From Faucicola tetraodonis (GTDB taxonomy: Bacteria; Pseudomonadota; Gammaproteobacteria; Pseudomonadales; Moraxellaceae): a DNA stretch of 64,000 bases. The stretch lies in the NCBI GenBank assembly GCA_032017425.1, contig DALZPW010000005.1; one strand, written 5' to 3'. Below are positions 10,453-19,391 of the stretch, piece after piece (position 1 is the stretch's first letter; each line of letters opens with the position of its first letter). Both the position numbers and the translations under genes were made by a program. A model generated the notes under the pieces. The model had not been told where the DNA came from. It saw only the letters and a list, made by a program, of their open reading frames with translations, and searched no databases.

Positions 10453-12870
10453 ATGGTAAAAATACGAGAAAGTTTGCCGCTATTGGATGGAAAAGACGTT
10501 GATCATGATAGTACCACGATGATTGCGAGTATCACTGCCAGCCAGCGTCATTTCACCCATACTGACTTGCCCATTGTCTCTGAGCCTGCCAGCCACATCA
10601 TCGATGAGCATACCATTGATACCGAAGCTTGGCTGGCATCGATGGCAAAACGCGCTCATCTCACTGAGCTGCCTGAGCTGACCAAAGCCTGTCAACTACT
10701 CAAAAATCAAGATTTAAGTACCGAAAGCAACCGCTCTAATGCGTTTTTGACTGGGATTGGGATTGCCGATATTTTGGGTTATCTGTACCAAGATGAAGAC
10801 ACACTCGTTGCTGCGATGTTATACCGTGCTGCGCGTATCCAAATTTTTACTCCCAAACAAATCCAAGCCACCTTTGGCGATGAAGTCGCAGAGCTGGTGC
10901 AAGAAACCCTAGCGCTGGGGCGACTGTCTGATTTGATAGAAAACAACAAGCGCTTAGAAGACCACTTTAATAACAACCAGCGCGAGCAGTTATCAGGCAT
11001 TTATAACATGCTCATCTCGATGACCAACGATGTGCGCGTGGTGCTAATCAAATTGGCTGAGCGTACTTTTGCGATGCGAGAGCTGTCGTATGCTAGTCCT
11101 GAGCGTCAGCAACGGGTCGCGCGTGAGGTCATGACAATCTACGCGCCGCTAGCGCATCGTATGGGTATTGCACAGCTTAAATGGGAGCTTGAGGACTTAT
11201 CGTTTCGTTATCTTGCGCCTGACCGCTACAAAGAAATCGCCAAATTACTCTCTGAAAAACGTAGCGAGCGCGAAACCTATATCGACCGGGTTGCCCAACA
11301 ACTGCGTGAGGCGTTAGCTGCCCAAGGGATTGACGGGGAAATCACCGGTCGTGTCAAACACATCTACTCGATTTATCGTAAGATGAAACTCAAATCACTG
11401 TCGTTTGACCAGTTATATGACATCCGCGCACTGCGGGTACTGGTGCATAACAATGCCGATTGTTATCACGTATTGGGGCTGGTGCATGGTTTGTGGCGCT
11501 ATATTCCCGAACAGTTTGATGACTATATCACCAACCCAAAAACCAATGGCTATCGCTCGCTACATACCGCGGTGATTGCTGAGAACAAATCGCTTGAAGT
11601 ACAAATTCGTACCTTTGACATGCACTATGAAGCTGAACTTGGCATGTGTGCACACGTCAACTACAAAGAAGGTACCAAAAACAAAAAAGACGACTATCTG
11701 ACCAAAAAAATCAGCTCACTGCGTCAGTTATTGCTCAATCAAGAAAATGCTGACAATCATGACCCGTTAAAATTTGTACTAGATAAACATGTTGAGCATG
11801 AGCATGGCGAGCTCGATGAAGAAGAACAAGTCGTTGATTTTGGTGAATTTGAGCGGATTTATGTGTTTAGTCGTGATGGCGATATCATCGAATTGCCCAA
11901 AGGCTCAACTGTGCTTGATTTTGCCTATCATGTGCATACCCATGTCGGCAATCGCGCCCAAGCCGCTCGCGTCAACAAACGCTATGTGCCGCTCACCTAT
12001 CAGCTCAAAACAGGCGAACAAGTTGAAATTATTACCAAGCAATCACGCGAGCCAAACCGTGATTGGCTAGTGGCATCCTTAGGTTATATCAATACCAGTC
12101 GCGCTCGTAGCAAATTGCGCCAATGGTTTAATAAGCAAGACCGTGATAAAAATATCGAAACAGGTAAGCACATATTAACCAAAGAATTGGCGCGCATGTC
12201 GGTACACCCTAACAGTATCGATTTAAATGATTACGTCAAATTTTTTAATGCCAAAAACAGTGATGATATTTTGGTAGGACTAGTCAATGGCAACGTTGAA
12301 TTGCATAATTTGACCGGTCATATCAGTCGTCATCTAGATTTAGAGCCCGAAGTCACTGATACTGAGCTTATCCCCAGTATTCACCCCAAAGCCACAGGCA
12401 AGCTAGATGCGTATAAAATCGAAGTCGATGGCTTGGATAACATCGCTATTCACTTGGCAAATTGCTGCTCACCTGTGCAAGGTGAGCCAATTGCGGGTTA
12501 TATCACCCAGTCCAATGGCGTATCCGTCCACCGCAGTGATTGCGTCGAATACGAGCGACTGGTGGAGCGGGAGCCTGAACGCGCCATTAGTGCCGCTTGG
12601 TATGGCAATAAAGGCAAAAGCCAATTGGTACAAATATACCTTGAATCGTATGACAGGCGGGGCTTACTCAAAGACCTGACCCAAATCATCGACCAAGAAA
12701 ATGTCAATATCCGCCAAGTCGATACCCTAAGCGGGGATGATGATATCGCGCGGTTGAATTTTACCATAGAAGTGACGGGGCTAAGTCAGTTGTCCAAGCT
12801 TTTGGCAAAACTAGAGCAGCAACATGGTATTATCTTGGCGCGTCGTATCGTCAATAACAACAAATCTTAA
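10453..12870 (+). CDS. relA: GTP pyrophosphokinase RelA
   Basis: 805-aa long RSH protein that makes (p)ppGpp on amino-acid starvation. Order: degenerate hydrolase domain (about 90-270), synthetase (about 300-430, with YDIRALRVLV, GYRSLHTAV and EVQIRTFDMHYEAELGMCAH), TGS (about 470-530, IYVFSRDGDIIELPKGSTVLDF), helical/zinc-finger region (ANCCSPVQGEPIAGY) and C-terminal ACT (about 730-800). The hydrolase site is lost: the family HD signature is replaced by AMLYRAARIQIF, as expected for monofunctional RelA rather than SpoT. mutM follows after 29 bases and may be co-transcribed. Confidence 0.95.
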   Translation: MVKIRESLPLLDGKDVDHDSTTMIASITASQRHFTHTDLPIVSEPASHIIDEHTIDTEAWLASMAKRAHLTELPELTKACQLLKNQDLSTESNRSNAFLTGIGIADILGYLYQDEDTLVAAMLYRAARIQIFTPKQIQATFGDEVAELVQETLALGRLSDLIENNKRLEDHFNNNQREQLSGIYNMLISMTNDVRVVLIKLAERTFAMRELSYASPERQQRVAREVMTIYAPLAHRMGIAQLKWELEDLSFRYLAPDRYKEIAKLLSEKRSERETYIDRVAQQLREALAAQGIDGEITGRVKHIYSIYRKMKLKSLSFDQLYDIRALRVLVHNNADCYHVLGLVHGLWRYIPEQFDDYITNPKTNGYRSLHTAVIAENKSLEVQIRTFDMHYEAELGMCAHVNYKEGTKNKKDDYLTKKISSLRQLLLNQENADNHDPLKFVLDKHVEHEHGELDEEEQVVDFGEFERIYVFSRDGDIIELPKGSTVLDFAYHVHTHVGNRAQAARVNKRYVPLTYQLKTGEQVEIITKQSREPNRDWLVASLGYINTSRARSKLRQWFNKQDRDKNIETGKHILTKELARMSVHPNSIDLNDYVKFFNAKNSDDILVGLVNGNVELHNLTGHISRHLDLEPEVTDTELIPSIHPKATGKLDAYKIEVDGLDNIAIHLANCCSPVQGEPIAGYITQSNGVSVHRSDCVEYERLVEREPERAISAAWYGNKGKSQLVQIYLESYDRRGLLKDLTQIIDQENVNIRQVDTLSGDDDIARLNFTIEVTGLSQLSKLLAKLEQQHGIILARRIVNNNKS

Positions 12871-12899
12871 TGCTTTAATAAATAGGAGTCACACGGCAT

Positions 12900-13814
12900 A
12901 TGCCAGAATTGCCCGAAGTGCAGACGACAGCGACGAGTCTGCAAACTTTGCTCAATCAAACCGTTGAAAAAGTTAGCGTCTTTCAGCCCAAATTGCGCTG
13001 GGCGGTGCCTGATGACTTGGTGATTTTGGTAGATTATCAACTTGTCGACATTGAGCGCCGAGCCAAATATCTGATTCTCACCTTTAAAGGTGCCGCGGGG
13101 CAAAAAAAACTGCTCATCCACTTGGGGATGTCGGGTAGCTTACAGCAGCATCCTGTGGGGTTTGACAAGCGTAAACACGATCACGTGATTTTGACGTTTA
13201 ATAATGGCAAAAAACTCACCCAGCTACATTATCATGACCCACGGCGGTTTGGCATGTTGCTATGGTTAGAGGACTATGAAGACAAGCTGATTACCCATTT
13301 GGGTGTAGAGCCTCTCTCAGAAGACTTTAGCGCTGACTATCTATATCACCATATCCATAATCGCAAAAAACCGATTGAACGCCCCATCAAATCAGTGATT
13401 ATGGCGCAAGAGATTGTGGTCGGTGTGGGTAATATCTATGCAACCGAAAGCCTATTTTTATCAAAAATTCATCCGTTGACCCCTGCTCATCTCATCAGCC
13501 ATGAACAGCTCACCACCTTGGTCGCCCATATTCGACAAGTCCTACAAACATCGATTGAAAAAGGCGGTTCAACGTTAAAAGATTTTACCGTAGCGGATGG
13601 ACAAACGGGGTATTTTCAGCAAACGTTATTGGTGTATGGGCATAAAGGCGCTGATTGTCCGAGCTGTGGCACTACCATCGAAAACGTCAAAATCAATCAG
13701 CGTGCCAGCACGTTCTGTCCCACTTGCCAGCCGCTGATAACCCACAAAAAATCAGTGAAAAAATCAGTGAAAAAACCACTCAAAAAAACGCTTAAAAAAC
13801 TGCTCAAAAAATAA
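12900..13814 (+). CDS. mutM: formamidopyrimidine-DNA glycosylase with Lys-rich tail
   Basis: 304-aa Fpg/MutM that removes 8-oxoguanine and nicks the abasic site. The mature N terminus PELPEV carries the catalytic Pro. The helix-two-turn-helix has QEIVVGVGNIYATESLF, and the zinc finger is CPSCGTTIEN...STFCPTC. After the finger the protein does not stop as most Fpg do but runs into about 27 residues of tandem tetrads (KKSV, KKSV, KKPL, KKTL, KKLL, KK) encoded by imperfect 12-bp DNA repeats at 13744-13811. TAGGAGT lies ahead of the ATG. The enzyme call is certain; the tail is unusual. Confidence 0.95.
   Translation: MPELPEVQTTATSLQTLLNQTVEKVSVFQPKLRWAVPDDLVILVDYQLVDIERRAKYLILTFKGAAGQKKLLIHLGMSGSLQQHPVGFDKRKHDHVILTFNNGKKLTQLHYHDPRRFGMLLWLEDYEDKLITHLGVEPLSEDFSADYLYHHIHNRKKPIERPIKSVIMAQEIVVGVGNIYATESLFLSKIHPLTPAHLISHEQLTTLVAHIRQVLQTSIEKGGSTLKDFTVADGQTGYFQQTLLVYGHKGADCPSCGTTIENVKINQRASTFCPTCQPLITHKKSVKKSVKKPLKKTLKKLLKK
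13744..13811 (+). repeat. 12-bp coding repeats at the mutM 3' end
   Basis: Five to six imperfect 12-base units of the type AAAAAANCANTN encode Lys-Lys-X-X tetrads. The first two are nearly identical, which suggests recent slippage duplication inside the gene. Confidence 0.75.
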
Positions 13815-14048
13815 AGGCTCTCCATTAACGTAAAAAAACCTGCAGCAAAGACAATTTTACTTGATAATTCTTGGCAAAATTGATGTAATGTTCCTGAATT
13901 ATTCAGCAACAACCTAGCAAAACTTGTTGGCTATAACCTGTCAGTCAACCCCAGTTATCTAGTTGCCTAATTATTTATTTATTCATTGATTTAGTTAGTT
14001 AGCTAGTTACCTCGTTAATGGGGGCTTGCTGCCAGTTAGGAACCTGCT

Positions 14049-14459
14049 ATGAAACTATTAAATACGATTGCGTCAGCCGTAGCCTTGATGGTTGCAACGA
14101 CGACTTGCAGCTTTGCCGCTACCGAAATTGATGAAAAAGATTTTGGTCCAACCTATGGTTCCATGGTCGCTGATACCATTGTGGGTAAGCCATTGGGCGC
14201 ATTGGCAGTGGTGGGCGGCGTGGTGACAGCGATTGCCAGTATGCCATTTACCATCTATAACGATGAAATCGATCAGGTAGAACGCAAGCTGATTCTTGAG
14301 CCACTGGCGGCACTCGATCGCTGCTTGGGCTGTACCCCTGCTGAAGACCAATATTTTCGCTCCCAGCGCCCCAATAATAACCAAGTGCGCATCACCGTTG
14401 ATGGACCTTCTGAGATTTTAATCGACACCAACCAAAAAGTTGTTGTGAAAACCCCTTAG
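14049..14459 (+). CDS. secreted or membrane-anchored small protein of unknown function
   Basis: 136-aa protein that I do not recognise. Residues 1-24 form a signal peptide ending SFA|ATE. A Gly/Ala-rich hydrophobic stretch follows at about 45-65 (LGALAVVGGVVTAIASMPF), long enough to span a membrane. Two cysteines lie close together in DRCLGCTPAED and could form a disulfide or bind metal. The C-terminal 30 residues look like a beta strand region (VRITVDGPSEILIDTNQKVVV). Monocistronic, with a terminator right behind. The leader (13960-14040) is AT-rich with TTAG/TTAT short repeats. Confidence 0.7.
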   Translation: MKLLNTIASAVALMVATTTCSFAATEIDEKDFGPTYGSMVADTIVGKPLGALAVVGGVVTAIASMPFTIYNDEIDQVERKLILEPLAALDRCLGCTPAEDQYFRSQRPNNNQVRITVDGPSEILIDTNQKVVVKTP

Positions 14460-14481
14460 TTTTTTCGTCAACGGTTCAAGC

Positions 14482-14512
14482 AAGCAATTGGTCACCGCTG
14501 ATTGCTTTTTTT
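14482..14512 (+). terminator. intrinsic terminator
   Basis: AAGCAAT (14482-14488) and ATTGCTT (14501-14507) arms followed by a run of T, 23 bases after the stop of the small secreted protein. Confidence 0.75.
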
Positions 14513-14676
14513 ATGACTGTTATGTTCATGATAATTTTTTTGCACCGATAAATTGTTTGCTATAGTCGCTTTTAAACGAGTCTGCTCATCATTTGTCAAA
14601 ATTTGGCTTACTGCTCGTATAAAAAGCGCTCGTATAAGCTTGTATAAAAAGTTGATTACCAAGGAAGATAACCGTC

Positions 14677-15576
14677 ATGTCAAATCTAACGCTAAAAACA
14701 CCGTCAGCCTTAGCCTCACACCCTACGCAGCAAACCATTCAAATAGCCACCAAACACCCTGCCACACTGGCGGCGACGGTGTTTCGACCCGATACGGTCA
14801 AAGCAGCCGTGATGATTGCGCCGGCAACAGGCATCAAACGGCAGTTTTATCAAAATTTTGCGCAGTATTTGATGGAGCATGGCTATGGCGTCATCAGCTA
14901 TGACAATGAAGATATTGGCGAGTCGATGCAAGGCGACCTCAAGCACTCTAATGCGTCACTGATTAGTTGGGGGCGCTACGATATGACTGCGGTGCTTGAT
15001 AGGCTGATTCAAGAGTTTCCCAATACCACCTATCATCTGGTCGGTCATAGCGCGGGCGGTCTATTATTTGGTTTGATGCCCAATCATCACAAGTTCACAT
15101 CCGTGTTTAACGTTGCCTGTTCGTCTGGGCAAATCCGCAATATGGCGATGCCGTATCGTGCCAAAGCCATGTGGTTTATGGATGTATTTATTCCCGTGTC
15201 CAATGTGTTGTTTGGCTATACCCAATCAAGCAAAATTGGCATGGGCGAAGATTTGCCCAAAAATGTCGCCAAACAGTGTCGAGATTGGTGCAATGGCGCA
15301 GGCTATATCAAAACCGCTTTTGGTAAAACAGTGAAAACCCACTATTACAATGAGGTTAACTTGCCTGCTATGTGGGTGAATGCGCCCGATGATGATATCG
15401 CCAATGATAAGAATGTCGCCGATATGATTCGGGTGTTTCCCAACATGCAAGCCACCACCCGAACGCTAAAACCCAAAGATTATGGCTTACAGCATATCGG
15501 GCACATGAAATTTTTTAGCCGGCAAAACCAGCTACTTTGGCAGCAAACCCTGGATTGGTTACACCAACATGGGTAA
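14677..15576 (+). CDS. alpha/beta hydrolase (serine aminopeptidase/esterase-like)
   Basis: 299-aa cytoplasmic alpha/beta hydrolase. The nucleophile elbow is GHSAGG (about residue 125), preceded by an oxyanion region APATGIKRQFYQNF and YDNEDIGES. The late Asp (NAPDDDIAND) and the His of YGLQHIGHMKFF complete the likely triad. The substrate is unknown; the family includes carboxylesterases and YheT-like lipases. ATG preceded by AAGGAAG. Monocistronic, ended by a perfect hairpin. Confidence 0.85.
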   Translation: MSNLTLKTPSALASHPTQQTIQIATKHPATLAATVFRPDTVKAAVMIAPATGIKRQFYQNFAQYLMEHGYGVISYDNEDIGESMQGDLKHSNASLISWGRYDMTAVLDRLIQEFPNTTYHLVGHSAGGLLFGLMPNHHKFTSVFNVACSSGQIRNMAMPYRAKAMWFMDVFIPVSNVLFGYTQSSKIGMGEDLPKNVAKQCRDWCNGAGYIKTAFGKTVKTHYYNEVNLPAMWVNAPDDDIANDKNVADMIRVFPNMQATTRTLKPKDYGLQHIGHMKFFSRQNQLLWQQTLDWLHQHG

Positions 15577-15578
15577 TT

Positions 15579-15615
15579 AAACAAGGGGCATGGTGATTAT
15601 GCCCCTTGTTTGCTG
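15579..15615. terminator. terminator behind the hydrolase gene
   Basis: A perfect 13-bp inverted repeat, AAACAAGGGGCAT (15579-15591) and ATGCCCCTTGTTT (15599-15611), begins at the stop codon of the hydrolase gene. The T tract is short. Confidence 0.8.
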
Positions 15616-15686
15616 CTAACAGTAGGATGAAAACAGCACTTTAAACCCTATCAATTTAAAAGATAGATTGCTAAAAACCCACACAG

Positions 15687-16418
15687 TTAAAACGGCACGG
15701 GGCTTTCCCATTCCATCCACACACCCGTATTGGGATGCTTTAAACGCAATTTGCGTGCATGTAAGCAAAGCCTAGGCGATAAATCAAACGCTTGACCATC
15801 CAATACATCTTGCGCGTAGATGGGGTCGCCAAGCATCACATGCCCGATATGCAGCATATGAACGCGTAGTTGATGGCTGCGCCCTGTGACAGGGTACAAG
15901 GCGACACGGCTCACCGCCTTACCCTCACGCAGTTCGTGGTGCAAGGTTTCATATTTCGTATAGGCGCGTTTATCCCAATTCATATCGACGATATGCTTGG
16001 GTTTTTGTGGTGGGTCGTAGCGCACGGGTACATCGATTTCGCCTTGCTGCGGCGGCGTTCCCCAGACCAGCGCTTGGTATTCTTTGCTCGGAATACGCTC
16101 GATAAATTGTTTGCTGATATGGGTTTGCGCCTCGCTATGACGCGCAAAAATAATAATGCCTGAGGTATCCATATCAAGTCTGTGAATAAGTTTGACGTTG
16201 GGGTCGGCTTTGAGCAGGCGCGATTGCAAGCTTACTTTGAGTTCTTTACCATCGACTGATAACAGCCCATGCGGTTTGTCGATGACCCAAATGTCGTCAT
16301 CACGATAGAGGGTAACAGATTTGGCAAAGTCGTCAAAGAATGACTGCGGCTGCTGACTTTCTTCAAGATTACGCTGTGCAATGGATTCTGGGGTTAACGC
16401 TTGGGGGAGTTGTCGCAT
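15687..16418 (-). CDS. RluA-family RNA pseudouridine synthase
   Basis: 243-aa single-domain pseudouridine synthase with no S4 domain. The catalytic Asp is in HRLDMDTSGIIIFAR; the other family motifs are WVIDKPHGLLSV and PVTGRSHQLRVHMLHIGHVMLGDP. Size and absence of S4 match RluA (23S U746 and tRNA U32) more than RluC/D. The 40-residue N-terminal extension is longer than in E. coli RluA. Located downstream of hemL on the same strand with a 147-base gap, so it may have its own promoter. Confidence 0.9.
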   Translation of the reverse strand: MRQLPQALTPESIAQRNLEESQQPQSFFDDFAKSVTLYRDDDIWVIDKPHGLLSVDGKELKVSLQSRLLKADPNVKLIHRLDMDTSGIIIFARHSEAQTHISKQFIERIPSKEYQALVWGTPPQQGEIDVPVRYDPPQKPKHIVDMNWDKRAYTKYETLHHELREGKAVSRVALYPVTGRSHQLRVHMLHIGHVMLGDPIYAQDVLDGQAFDLSPRLCLHARKLRLKHPNTGVWMEWESPVPF

Positions 16419-16489
16419 GGGTGGTTTTTATTCTCTAAAATCTATTTAATTGAAAATTGATAGTCTTTAAATCACTATTTGCGCTTTGA

Positions 16490-16547
16490 CCTTTGGCAAA
16501 CCTTGCCAAAGGCAACCGTCCAAACGCAATTAAAAATCCTTTGGCAA
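16490..16547 (-). promoter_or_regulatory. mutually exclusive hairpins between hemL and the pseudouridine synthase gene
   Basis: The 10-mer CCTTTGGCAA occurs at 16490-16499 and 16538-16547, with its exact complement TTGCCAAAGG at 16503-16512. On the minus-strand RNA the middle copy can pair with either neighbour but not both, giving a three-base-loop hairpin or a 25-base-loop hairpin. This could be a hemL 3' stop structure or an attenuator for the downstream gene. No long U run follows, so plain termination is uncertain. Confidence 0.45.
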
Positions 16548-16565
16548 ATTTTTTATGTGCAACCG

Positions 16566-17891
16566 TTATGCTTTCGCCATTATCGCAAAGACTTCTTTTG
16601 CCGCTTGCAAGGTCGCATCCAAGTCTTCTTGCGAATGCTCACTACTCATAAAGGCTGCCTCAAAGGCGGATGGCGCAAGATACACACCGCGATCGAGCAT
16701 ACCGTGGAAGAAGGTCGCAAATTTTTGCGCATCGCATTGGCACACCTCTTCAAAGTTTTGTGGTAGCTGGTTGTCAAAAGCGCCATCGGTAAAGAACAGC
16801 CCAAACATACCGCCACAGCGCGTGGTTTTAAAGCCAATACCCGCCTCCTTCGCCAACTGTTCAAGATTATCCGTCAAGTAAACGACTTTTTCGCTTAATG
16901 CGTCATAAAAACCCTCAGCCGTGAGCAAATCAAACATGGCAATACCGGCACGCATTGCCAGTGGATTGCCCGATAAGGTGCCTGCTTGATACACGCCGCC
17001 TAACGGTGCGATACATTCCATAATCTCACGTTTACCACCAAACGCCCCGACTGGCAGACCTGCACCGATGATTTTACCAAACGTGGTCAAATCGGGGGTA
17101 ATGCCAAAATGGGCTTGCGCTGATTGTAAGCCAACCCTAAACCCAGTCATCACTTCATCAAAAATTAGCACAGCGCCATGCGCGGTACACTCGGCACGCA
17201 AAGTATCGTGAAATTGTTGCGTGGGTACAATCATGTTCATGTTGCCGGCGATAGGCTCGACAATCACACAAGCGATGTCATTGCCAAATTGCGCAAAGCA
17301 GTCCTTAATGGCTTGTGGGTCGTTGTAACGAATCGTGATAGTATGTTTGGCAAAATCGGCAGGGACGCCTTTTGAGCTGGGTTCACCGATATCTAGCATG
17401 CCCGAACCCGCTTTGACCAGTAGACTGTCGCTATGACCATGATAACAGCCTTCAAATTTGACAATTTTGTCGCGCCCTGTATAGCCACGTGCTAGCCGAA
17501 TGGCGGACATGGTGGCTTCAGTGCCTGAGCTGGTCATACGGATTAATTCAACACTGGGAATCAATTCACAGATTTTGTCCGCCACCGTGGTCTCAAACGT
17601 GGTGGGGGCACCAAAGCTTAACCCGTCATCTGCTGCATTTTTGACCGCTTCGATAATATGGGGGTGCGCATGACCCAAAATCATCGGTCCCCATGAGCCC
17701 ACATAATCTATGTAGGGTTTGCCTTCAGTATCATACATTTTGCTGCCACGGGCGCGGCTGATAAAGACAGGCGTACCCCCCACCCCTGCAAATGCCCGCA
17801 CAGGTGAATTTACACCGCCAGGGATATGGGCTTTGGCTTGTCTAAACAGTAATTGGTTGGTTGTCGAGTTGTTTGAGTTATTTGAATTCAT
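16566..17891 (-). CDS. hemL: glutamate-1-semialdehyde 2,1-aminomutase
   Basis: 441-aa PLP enzyme that converts glutamate-1-semialdehyde to 5-aminolevulinate in C5-route heme synthesis. Motifs: VNSPVRAF and [18 protein letters not shown] near the N terminus, [30 protein letters not shown], and the PLP Lys in [15 protein letters not shown]. Slightly longer than typical (about 430 aa) because of a poly-Asn/Ser start. An ATG at 17891 is used. Confidence 0.96.
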   Translation of the reverse strand: MNSNNSNNSTTNQLLFRQAKAHIPGGVNSPVRAFAGVGGTPVFISRARGSKMYDTEGKPYIDYVGSWGPMILGHAHPHIIEAVKNAADDGLSFGAPTTFETTVADKICELIPSVELIRMTSSGTEATMSAIRLARGYTGRDKIVKFEGCYHGHSDSLLVKAGSGMLDIGEPSSKGVPADFAKHTITIRYNDPQAIKDCFAQFGNDIACVIVEPIAGNMNMIVPTQQFHDTLRAECTAHGAVLIFDEVMTGFRVGLQSAQAHFGITPDLTTFGKIIGAGLPVGAFGGKREIMECIAPLGGVYQAGTLSGNPLAMRAGIAMFDLLTAEGFYDALSEKVVYLTDNLEQLAKEAGIGFKTTRCGGMFGLFFTDGAFDNQLPQNFEEVCQCDAQKFATFFHGMLDRGVYLAPSAFEAAFMSSEHSQEDLDATLQAAKEVFAIMAKA

Positions 17892-17963
17892 GGGACGCTC
17901 AGCTAGATAAATTTTTGCCTATTTTAACAAAATTCGGGGGTATTGAATACGCTTGCCGCCTAT

Positions 17964-18008
17964 CTTGAATTTAGCTGGCTTGAATTTGGCTGGCTTGACT
18001 TTGGCTGA
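17964..18008. repeat. 15-bp tandem triplication
   Basis: Three adjacent units (17964-17978, 17979-17993, 17994-18008) of CTTGAMTTTRGCTGR. They lie about 75 bases upstream of the hemL start, close enough to affect its promoter. Confidence 0.85.
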
Positions 18009-18125
18009 CGAAAAATAGGGGCTCGTTGATAAAAAAATGTGATTTTGGCTTTTTTGATATGTCCCTATCTTTTGGCAGTAATGGTTTGGCAGCAATGGTA
18101 GCCACCTACTTGCTGCTCTCTTTAA

Positions 18126-18158
18126 AACTAAAAAACCCCAATGCCATGCACTGGGGTT
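18126..18158 (-). terminator. terminator on the minus strand
   Basis: AACCCCA (18134-18140) and TGGGGTT (18152-18158). Read on the minus strand the stem is followed directly by a run of T. It lies outside the right end of the TnpB element and may have served an older minus-strand gene, or may now end tnpB read-through before hemL. Confidence 0.65.
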
Positions 18159-18267
18159 ATTGTGTTGTTGTTTTGCGGTTTTTGACCCATTATTTTGCTG
18201 GGCAATTATTTGTGGGCTTTAAACGAGATATTGGGTACTGCCAATTCGTTATATTCGCCTTTTTCAT

Positions 18268-18450
18268 TTGACTTCCTCCCCTTGCTAAAGCAAGGGGATT
18301 CCTTCTACAAGACGGTCAAGCCCGACCGCAAGAATGTTCTTACTGGCATTGATATCTCTATCATGCCATGTGCCACACGAAGCACATATCCATTCTCTTA
18401 TTCCAAGCGATTTTCTACCTTTCGGACTATTGGCGGTGATTTCACCGCAA
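18268..18450 (-). ncRNA. predicted omegaRNA (reRNA) of the TnpB element
   Basis: In IS605-type elements the guide RNA overlaps the 3' end of tnpB and runs through the right end into flanking DNA. By that rule the scaffold would cover the tnpB 3' region and the hairpin at 18277-18296 and end at the TCAA at 18268. The guide would be the next bases on the minus strand, ATGAAAAAGGCGAATATAAC (18267-18248). The 5' limit is a guess. Confidence 0.35.
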
Positions 18451-19391
18451 CACGAACATCGCTGGGTCGTGTATTTCTCATTCACGATTTCAAAACGGCA
18501 ACCTGCGTTCTCGCATTTGTAGGTCAGTTGTCGTTTCAGTTCAAACCAGCCTGCATCGTAAACCGATTTGGCGAGTTTGCCTTTTTTACTATTAAATTGA
18601 TTACTCTGAATATCACCGACCACGATTAGCGCATTATCTTTGACTAATTGGGTGGTGAATTTGTGTATCAGGTCTTGCCTTGTGTTTTTGATTTTGGCAT
18701 GGATAGCCTTGATACGTTTTTTGTTGTTTGAGCGTTGGGCTATAGCTAATTGTTTTGCATATTTTAGCGTTTGCTTAATGGTTAGCTTGTCACCGTTTGA
18801 GGCGGTGGCACTGTCTTTAAGCCCTAAGTCAATACCTACACTACCTGTACCGCATGATTGTTTGGGATAGTCTTTAACTGTGATACAGGCATACCAACGG
18901 TTACGGCTGTCTTGGACGATTTCTAGTGTGTTAATTTGATATAGCGATAGGTTGTAGCTGTCCCATAGGTCGATGACCAGCTTTTGTCCTTTGGCTAGGC
19001 TTAGTTGCAAGGTGGATTTTAAGCCCTTTTTACCTGTTTGGTGTGTGGCGATGTGTTTGATGGCGGATTGTTTAAATGGTAGCCAGCCTAATGATTTACG
19101 TTTTGAATTTGGGTTGTTGGTTCGCCATGATAATTTAGCTTTTTTGAATTGTTTTCTAGCTTTGGCGTGGGTTTCGTTGATGGCTTGAATGGTTTGCGAG
19201 TGTAACCCCAGTAATTCACCGCTACCTTTGGTGTATTCGTTTAGGTCGTAGGCTGAAAGGAATTTGCCAGTTTTTTGTAGGTGCTTGTAACTCAAGTCAT
19301 TGACGTAGTTCCATACGAAATTGACCGAACCGCTTAGGCGGTTGAGTTTATCAGTATGTTTGTCTCGTATGCGTAGCTTGAGTGTTTTCAT
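18285..19391 (-). CDS. tnpB: RNA-guided endonuclease TnpB with shifted RuvC-II glutamate
   Basis: 368 aa from the ATG at 19391 (MKTLKLRIRDKH); an upstream in-frame ATG adds 20 unlikely residues. Order: N-terminal helix-turn-helix/OrfB region, RuvC-I with GIDLGLKDSATAS (catalytic Asp), linker, VVGDIQSNQF then KLAKSVYDAGW, zinc finger CSCC...CASC, and RuvC-III HDRDINASKNI (Asp). The usual catalytic Glu in the 'VVEDL' strand is Gly here (VVGDI), while a Glu appears in VNEKYTTQRC before the finger. This fits the TnpB group with a rearranged catalytic site. The frame is open and the protein appears complete. Confidence 0.92.
   Translation of the reverse strand: MKTLKLRIRDKHTDKLNRLSGSVNFVWNYVNDLSYKHLQKTGKFLSAYDLNEYTKGSGELLGLHSQTIQAINETHAKARKQFKKAKLSWRTNNPNSKRKSLGWLPFKQSAIKHIATHQTGKKGLKSTLQLSLAKGQKLVIDLWDSYNLSLYQINTLEIVQDSRNRWYACITVKDYPKQSCGTGSVGIDLGLKDSATASNGDKLTIKQTLKYAKQLAIAQRSNNKKRIKAIHAKIKNTRQDLIHKFTTQLVKDNALIVVGDIQSNQFNSKKGKLAKSVYDAGWFELKRQLTYKCENAGCRFEIVNEKYTTQRCSCCGEITANSPKGRKSLGIREWICASCGTWHDRDINASKNILAVGLDRLVEGIPLL

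Larger units (their letters stand above)
17892..18267. other. spacer between hemL and the TnpB element
   Basis: 376 bases. It holds the hemL promoter region, a 15-bp triple repeat (17964-18008) and a hairpin (18126-18158). Short ORFs run through it but lack coding character. Confidence 0.5.

Noticed and set aside
10779..11000. Antisense ORF in relA and many similar frames opposite core genes
   Set aside because: These are shadow frames from codon bias of the sense gene, with no start context or domain.
18026..18629. Plus-strand ORFs between hemL and tnpB
   Set aside because: They run across the element boundary and antisense to tnpB, with no recognisable domain.
18285..19391. tnpB as an inactive pseudogene because of the missing VVEDL glutamate
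   Set aside because: The frame, zinc finger, both Asp motifs and both end hairpins are intact, and an alternative Glu is present, so a rearranged active site is the better reading.
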